This document shows, piece after piece, positions 5,898 through 9,559 of a stretch of 9,559 nucleotides of DNA. How positions within the stretch are numbered: the stretch's first letter is position 1; each line of letters starts with the position of its first letter. Source of the DNA: Candidatus Aminicenans sakinawicola JGI OTU-1 (GTDB lineage: Bacteria; Acidobacteriota; Aminicenantia; Aminicenantales; Aminicenantaceae); contig AWNV01000090.1 of the NCBI GenBank assembly GCA_000493965.1, forward strand, positions 1-9,559. The letters are read 5' to 3'. The notes beneath the pieces were generated by a model. It saw only the letters and a program-made list of their open reading frames with translations, made no database searches and was not told where the DNA came from. The position numbers were made by a program, and so were the translations under genes.

Positions 5898-7462
5898 TGA
5901 TTAAATTTGATCCTATCGAATTAGAATTATTTAAAAATATATTTGTGTCCATATCTGAAGAAATGGGAGCTGTTTTAGGCCGCACTGCCCTCTCCCCTAA
6001 TATCAAAGAAAGAAAAGACTTTTCGTGTGCTCTTTTTAATAAAACAGGGGAAACATTCGCCCAGGGTTCGCATATCCCTGTTCATCTTGGAGCCATGCCG
6101 CTTTCTGTCCAATCCTCTCTGAAAACTGTTACTTTTGAAGAGGGTGACCTGGTGATTCTCAACGACCCTTACAGAGGAGGGACTCACCTTCCGGATATCA
6201 CATGTATTTCTCCAGTGTTTATTGATAAAAAATTATCTTTTTTTGTGGCCAATCGTGCACATCACTCAGATGTAGGCGGAATGACACCGGGTTCCATGCC
6301 GCTTGCTTCGGAAATATTTCAAGAGGGGCTTATAATTCCACCGTTAAAAATAATCCTGAAAGGGGAATTAAATAAGGAACTTTTTAACCTTATTCTCGCT
6401 AATGTTCGGACTCCAGAAGAAAGAAAAGGAGATCTTCTTGCTCAAATAGCTGCCAACAACAATGGAATACATCGGTTAAAAGAAGTCACTAAAAAATACG
6501 GCTTAAAGAAGATACTTCACTACGGCAGCCTTATTCAAAACTATACAGAAAAGATTCTAAGGCAAACGATAAAAGATATTCCAGACGGCATCTATTCATT
6601 CACAGATTATATGGATAATGATGGAATTAAAGATATACCTGTAAAAATTTCAGCAGAAATAACTATCTGTAATGACCAGGCCATCATTGATTTTAAATCC
6701 ACATCCCGTCAGGTAGAGGGCGGAATAAATGCTAATTACTCTGTTACATACTCTGCAGTTCTTTATGTCTTCCGTTCTCTTATTGAAGAAGATATCCCTT
6801 TTAATACGGGACTACTAAGGCCTTTGAAAATCAAAGCTCCCCTCGGGTCAATTGTTAATGCACAACATCCTGCCGCCACTGCTGGCGGAAATGTAGAAAC
6901 ATCTCAAAGGATAGTTGATGTTCTTCTTGGTGCCCTTGCAAAAGCTGTACCTCAAAAAATACCGGCTGCAAGCTCAGGAACCATGAACAACATAGCTTTT
7001 GGAGGATTTGATCCCAAAAAAAAGGCGGTTTTTGCATACTACGAGACAATAGGCGGAGGTATGGGGGCAAGTTATAACAACCCAGGACTCAGCGGAGTTC
7101 ATACTCATATGACAAATTCCCTTAACACACCATTGGAAGCCCTGGAAAATTACCTTCCCTTGCGCATTAAAGGATATTCACTCAGAAAAGGTTCCGGAGG
7201 TAAAGGACAAAAAAACGGAGGCGATGGAATCATCCGCGAATACGAATTTCTTGTTCCCACTCAAGTCACTATTATTTCTGACAGGCGGAAATTTGCCCCC
7301 TATGGTGCCTTAGGAGGAATGAATGGTAAAAAAGGCAAAAACATTCTTCTTACAAAAGGGAAAAAAATCGTTCTGAATTCCAAAGTAAACCTCAAAGCAA
7401 AACCTGGAGATGTCCTGCGTATAGAGACTCCTGGAGGCGGAGGTTATGGGAAGAAAAAATAA
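5897..7462 (+). CDS. hyuB: Hydantoinase/5-oxoprolinase/acetone-carboxylase family, HyuB-type subunit
   Basis: At 521 residues this is a full-length HyuB-type subunit, which works on the activated intermediate made by HyuA. Family motifs include NIKERKDFSCALF (35-47), QGSHIPVHLGAMP (56-68), NDPYRGGTHLPDIT (89-102), ANRAHHSDVGG (118-128), RTPEERKGDL (171-180), SSGTMNN (359-365), HTHMTNSLNTPLEALE (402-417) and a glycine-rich end TPGGGGYG (511-518). His97, Asp100 and His122 have the +3 and +25 spacing that I recall for the manganese ligands of the acetone carboxylase alpha subunit (His150, Asp153, His175), so a metal site is likely. Translation is coupled to hyuA through TAATG, and the last 17 nt overlap the next gene, whose ribosome site lies inside the TPGGGG codons. 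Hydantoin, 5-oxoproline and ketone substrates all remain possible. Confidence 0.93.
   Translation: MIKFDPIELELFKNIFVSISEEMGAVLGRTALSPNIKERKDFSCALFNKTGETFAQGSHIPVHLGAMPLSVQSSLKTVTFEEGDLVILNDPYRGGTHLPDITCISPVFIDKKLSFFVANRAHHSDVGGMTPGSMPLASEIFQEGLIIPPLKIILKGELNKELFNLILANVRTPEERKGDLLAQIAANNNGIHRLKEVTKKYGLKKILHYGSLIQNYTEKILRQTIKDIPDGIYSFTDYMDNDGIKDIPVKISAEITICNDQAIIDFKSTSRQVEGGINANYSVTYSAVLYVFRSLIEEDIPFNTGLLRPLKIKAPLGSIVNAQHPAATAGGNVETSQRIVDVLLGALAKAVPQKIPAASSGTMNNIAFGGFDPKKKAVFAYYETIGGGMGASYNNPGLSGVHTHMTNSLNTPLEALENYLPLRIKGYSLRKGSGGKGQKNGGDGIIREYEFLVPTQVTIISDRRKFAPYGALGGMNGKKGKNILLTKGKKIVLNSKVNLKAKPGDVLRIETPGGGGYGKKK
7433..7437 (+). promoter_or_regulatory. Ribosome binding site of the Nramp-like gene, inside hyuB
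   Basis: GGAGG lies 8 nt before the ATG at 7446 and is formed by the codons of the conserved TPGGGG stretch of HyuB. It supports the 7446 start and a 17-nt gene overlap, tying transporter and enzyme synthesis together. Confidence 0.75.
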
Positions 7463-7880
7463 TAAGTCATCTTTCGGCCCCGGTTTCCTTGTAACAGCAG
7501 CTTTTATAGGTCCAGGAACTGTAACTTCATGTTCCATTGCAGGAGCAAATTTCGGATATGCCCTTATTTTTGCCCTTGTTTTCGCCACAATAACCACTCT
7601 TATACTTCAGGAAATGACAGGAAGACTCAGCCTCGCATCCGGGGATGACCTTGCTCAATCATTAAGATGCCTTTCTAAAACACCATTGGCAAAATTCTTC
7701 TTTATTATACTTACTCTTTCTTCAATCACATTTGGCTGCGCAGCCTATGAGGCTGGGAATATTATAGGCGCTTCACTCGGTCTCGAAATAGTTACTTCAA
7801 TTCCCCAGAAAATCTGGGTCATAGTGATTTCTATTGCAGCAATTCTTTTATTAAACCAAAAAAAAATACAGATTGATTGA
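7446..7880 (+). CDS. Nramp-fold transporter, N-terminal part (frameshifted gene)
   Basis: This 144-residue frame is the first third of an Nramp/SLC11-type inner-membrane transporter (LeuT fold), covering transmembrane helices 1 to 4 at roughly 13-33, 37-58, 82-112 and 122-137. TM1 reads AAFIGPGTVTSCSIAGANFG. In metal-transporting MntH/Nramp this stretch carries DPGN, whose Asp and Asn bind the metal, while here it is GPGT (22-25). LQEMTGRL after TM2 is typical of the GPGT subgroup, which includes, as I recall, B. subtilis YcsG. After residue 140 the frame turns to IQID and stops. The expected continuation, KKYRLIEKFLIF, lies in the next frame, so the break is at the run of nine A at 7858-7866. 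Start supported by GGAGG 8 nt upstream. Confidence 0.82.
   Translation: MGRKNNKSSFGPGFLVTAAFIGPGTVTSCSIAGANFGYALIFALVFATITTLILQEMTGRLSLASGDDLAQSLRCLSKTPLAKFFFIILTLSSITFGCAAYEAGNIIGASLGLEIVTSIPQKIWVIVISIAAILLLNQKKIQID
7858..7866 (+). other. Nine-A homopolymer at the frameshift in the Nramp-like gene
   Basis: The run follows AACC and precedes TACAG. With eight A the gene would read LLLNQKKYRLIEKFLIF and stay open to 8655, giving about 402 residues, the normal Nramp length. With nine A it stops at 7880. The cause is either a one-base sequencing or assembly error, a true inactivating mutation, or a site where RNA polymerase slips and makes a share of in-frame mRNA, as is known for long A runs in AT-rich bacteria. 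Confidence 0.8.
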
Positions 7881-8655
7881 AAAATTCTTGATTTTTCTTG
7901 TTTTTTTTATGAGTTTGTCTTTTTTTGCAACACTTATCATTGTTAAACCCGACTTTCCCTCAATTCTTAAGGGAATGATTCCTTCTTTTCCAAAAAATTC
8001 GCTTTATATTGTTCTTGCCCTTGTAGGAACAACCGTTGTCCCCTATAATCTCTTTCTTCATTCATCCGCTGTAAAACAAAAATGGAATTCAAAAGCCGAC
8101 CTTAAAAATGTTAAAAAGGACCTCCTTTTTTCAATATGTCTTGGCGGATTGATTTCCGCTTCGATTGTCGTTACTTCAGCCGTTACCTTTTATAAAAGCG
8201 GAATTACTCTAGAAAAAGGATTACAGATGGCAGAACAGCTCAGACCGCTTTTCGGTCCAGTTACTAATATCCTTTTCGGACTGGGTTTTTTTGCTGCGGG
8301 CATGAGCTCATCTATCACAGCTCCTTACGCAGCTGCATTTGCTTCTTCCGGTGTACTTGGTTGGAAAGGCGGCTCAAATTCCAAAGGATTCAGAGCAGTG
8401 TGGTTAGGTATTATTCTCATAGGATTTATTGTATCTTTATCCAATTTCAACCCTCTCACAGTTATTATTTTCGCTCAAGTAGCCAATGGGCTAATTCTGC
8501 CAGTCGCTTCGATATTCCTCATAATTGTACTCAATAACAGACAGAAAATGGGTAGTCTTGTCAACAACTTAAAACAGAATATATATGGAGGTTTGATTGT
8601 CCTGATTGTTTCTGTCCTTGGATTATGGAATATATTAAGAATTTTTCTAAAATAA
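7873..8655 (+). CDS. Nramp-fold transporter, C-terminal part (frameshifted gene)
   Basis: This frame supplies the rest of the transporter, about TM5 to TM11. I give the span from the TTG at 7873, but no ribosome site precedes it and it is probably not made alone. The nearest ATG is 7909. Transmembrane segments lie near 5-23, 44-65, 84-106, 128-155, 174-191, 194-219 and 238-257. TM6 reads LVGTTVVPYNLFLHSSAV. True Nramp proteins have MPH here, with the Met binding the metal, but this protein has VPY (56-58). GMSSSITAPYAAA (143-155) and AQVANGLILP (201-210) match the TM8 and TM10 signatures of the fold. Both halves look intact apart from the one-base shift, with no other stops or decayed stretches, so inactivation would be recent if real. 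It overlaps the convergent racemase gene by 9 nt. Confidence 0.82.
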   Translation: MIEKFLIFLVFFMSLSFFATLIIVKPDFPSILKGMIPSFPKNSLYIVLALVGTTVVPYNLFLHSSAVKQKWNSKADLKNVKKDLLFSICLGGLISASIVVTSAVTFYKSGITLEKGLQMAEQLRPLFGPVTNILFGLGFFAAGMSSSITAPYAAAFASSGVLGWKGGSNSKGFRAVWLGIILIGFIVSLSNFNPLTVIIFAQVANGLILPVASIFLIIVLNNRQKMGSLVNNLKQNIYGGLIVLIVSVLGLWNILRIFLK

Positions 8656-9357
8656 ATTACCATTCACAGAAATTGCATATTTCACTGCAGCCCTGGCATG
8701 TATAGTTGTCGTATCGAATAACGACACTTCATAATCCTCCTGGTCAATCAGTAAAGGTATTTCCGTACATCCTAATATTATTCCTTCTGCACCTCTTGCT
8801 ACAAGATTATTGATTATTGTTCTAAATTTGTCCTTTGAAGCTTTTTTTATTTCACCCATGCACAGCTCATTATAAAGAATACCATGAATGATTTTTCTTT
8901 CATCCAGAGGAGGAATGATTGCTTCAATCTCATGCTTTTCTAGTAACCTCCCTTTGTAAAAATCCTGTTCCATAGTAAATCTGGTCCCCAGCAAACCTAC
9001 TTTCTTCTGTCCTTTTGCCTGTATTTCCTCAGCAACTACATCAACCATATGAAGCAGAGGAATGTTAATGTTCTGCTGGACTTCCTCTGCCATCTTGTGC
9101 ATTGTATTTGTACAGATAAGCAAAAAATCTGCACCTCCTTTTTCAACTTTTTGAGCAGCATCAATCATAAATTCTGTTGCTTTATCCCAATTTCCTTCAT
9201 GTTGCAACTTTTCAATTTCTGCAAATTCAACCGAATACATAACAATCTTGCCAGAATGAAACCCCCCCAGCTTCTTTTTAACTTCCTCATTAATAATACG
9301 GTAATATTCAAGAGAAGATTCCCAGCTCATACCTCCTATAAGGCCAATAGTTTTCAT
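8647..9357 (-). CDS. Asp/Glu racemase superfamily, broad amino-acid racemase (YgeA/RacX-like)
   Basis: These PLP-independent enzymes swap L- and D-amino acids with two cysteines that act as acid and base. The 236-residue protein has the full family length. It begins MKTIGLIGGMSWESSLEYY, a hallmark of the YgeA/RacX aspartate racemase group. Both catalytic cysteines are present: Cys82 in LICTNTMHK and Cys197 in LGCTEIPLLI. VGLLGTRFTME (120-130) marks the start of the second half of the pseudo-symmetric fold. It is cytoplasmic, with no signal peptide. GGAGG lies 6 nt before the ATG at 9357. It faces the Nramp-like gene and overlaps its end by 9 nt. Hydantoin racemase belongs to the same superfamily, but this N terminus fits amino-acid racemases better, so I do not call it HyuE. 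The true substrate is unknown. Confidence 0.9.
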   Translation of the reverse strand: MKTIGLIGGMSWESSLEYYRIINEEVKKKLGGFHSGKIVMYSVEFAEIEKLQHEGNWDKATEFMIDAAQKVEKGGADFLLICTNTMHKMAEEVQQNINIPLLHMVDVVAEEIQAKGQKKVGLLGTRFTMEQDFYKGRLLEKHEIEAIIPPLDERKIIHGILYNELCMGEIKKASKDKFRTIINNLVARGAEGIILGCTEIPLLIDQEDYEVSLFDTTTIHARAAVKYAISVNGNLF

Positions 9358-9363
9358 GTTCTT

Positions 9364-9368
9364 CCTCC
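9364..9368 (-). promoter_or_regulatory. Ribosome binding site of the racemase gene
   Basis: GGAGG on the minus strand, 6 nt before the ATG at 9357, confirms this start. No clear -35/-10 pair stands out in the AT-rich stretch upstream (9370-9475). Confidence 0.75.
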
Positions 9369-9402
9369 GATTAATAACATTAACTGCAACTACAATAAAA
9401 TA

Positions 9403-9558
9403 TCACAAGCTGAATACAATGCCTATAATTAATTTTATGGTAACAAATGCCGATAAATTATTTAGATAAGATGAATTGAGGGCATGTCTGCGCTCCACTA
9501 AGATTTTTAACGCCATTTCCTCCCGATCTTCTCGGCTCTGCTGGAACTCCGCATGTTT
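9403..9558 (-). CDS. Doubtful partial reading frame at the right edge
   Basis: The minus strand is open from the window edge for 51 codons to TGA at 9403-9405. The first half, with a charged helical stretch EFQQSREDREEMALKILVER, comes from noticeably GC-richer DNA. The second half, from about 9478 leftwards, is AT-rich and looks non-coding. It may be the C terminus of a gene upstream of the racemase, or a repeat or mobile-element edge read by chance. No family recognised. Confidence 0.2.
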   Translation of the reverse strand, partial: KHAEFQQSREDREEMALKILVERRHALNSSYLNNLSAFVTIKLIIGIVFSL

Positions 9559-9559
9559 A

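Noticed and set aside
7858..7880. Programmed -1 ribosomal frameshift at A-AAA-AAA
   Set aside because: A -1 shift leads to the wrong frame. A +1 shift or loss of one A is needed.
8647..9357. Hydantoin racemase (HyuE)
   Set aside because: The GLIGGMSWES start and CTNTMHK/CTEIPLL motifs match the YgeA/RacX amino-acid racemases better.
9049..9432. Plus-strand 127-residue open frame
   Set aside because: It lies antisense to a racemase with clear catalytic motifs and shows no domain or ribosome site.
1..9559. CRISPR arrays, tRNA or rRNA genes
   Set aside because: No regularly spaced direct repeats, tRNA-like cloverleaf or conserved rRNA segments were seen on either strand by eye.

Overview
The window is AT-rich, gene-dense bacterial chromosome with Shine-Dalgarno-led, overlapping genes and no phage, plasmid or CRISPR signature. 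The gene set is an HD-GYP signalling protein with a HEAT-like partner, a GalE/WbpP-like sugar epimerase, RidA, an FmdB-type zinc ribbon with a cysteine tail, HyuA/HyuB, an Nramp-fold transporter and an amino-acid racemase. It suggests an uncultured, probably anaerobic Gram-negative lineage known mainly from metagenomes. I cannot name the phylum from sequence alone.

Layout. Positions 1-3613 carry genes on the minus strand: a 5'-truncated HEAT-like gene, then HD-GYP, then the epimerase, then ridA, then the first 21 codons of an fmdB-like gene running off the left edge. Positions 3614-8655 carry genes on the plus strand: the complete fmdB-like gene, hyuA, hyuB, and an Nramp-related transporter split by a frameshift at a run of nine A. 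Positions 8647-9357 hold a convergent Asp/Glu-racemase-family gene. The last ~85 bases are richer in GC and may be the edge of a different element.

The most striking structure is a perfect 95-bp inverted repeat, 1-95 against 3614-3708. It spans the 3' end of ridA and the 5' end of the fmdB-like gene. Turning 96-3613 around would give one co-directional run: HEAT, HD-GYP, epimerase, ridA, fmdB-like, hyuA, hyuB, Nramp-like. At the 3613/3614 joint a HEAT-like reading frame with no start codon meets the last six codons and stop of ridA. The simplest reading is that this half of the sequence was inverted relative to the other by a fold-back chimera or assembly fault, or less likely by a true inverted duplication. 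Anyone using the gene order across 3613/3614 should be careful.

Function. HyuA, HyuB and the Nramp-like gene are translationally coupled (1-nt and 17-nt overlaps). They look like a unit that takes up and hydrolyses a cyclic amide, such as 5-oxoproline or a hydantoin, or carboxylates a ketone. The transporter lacks both metal-binding motifs of true Nramp proteins (GPGT for DPGN, VPYN for MPHN). The related YcsG of Bacillus subtilis lies beside 5-oxoprolinase genes, so an organic substrate is worth considering. RidA (imine clean-up) and a broad amino-acid racemase nearby fit amino-acid metabolism.
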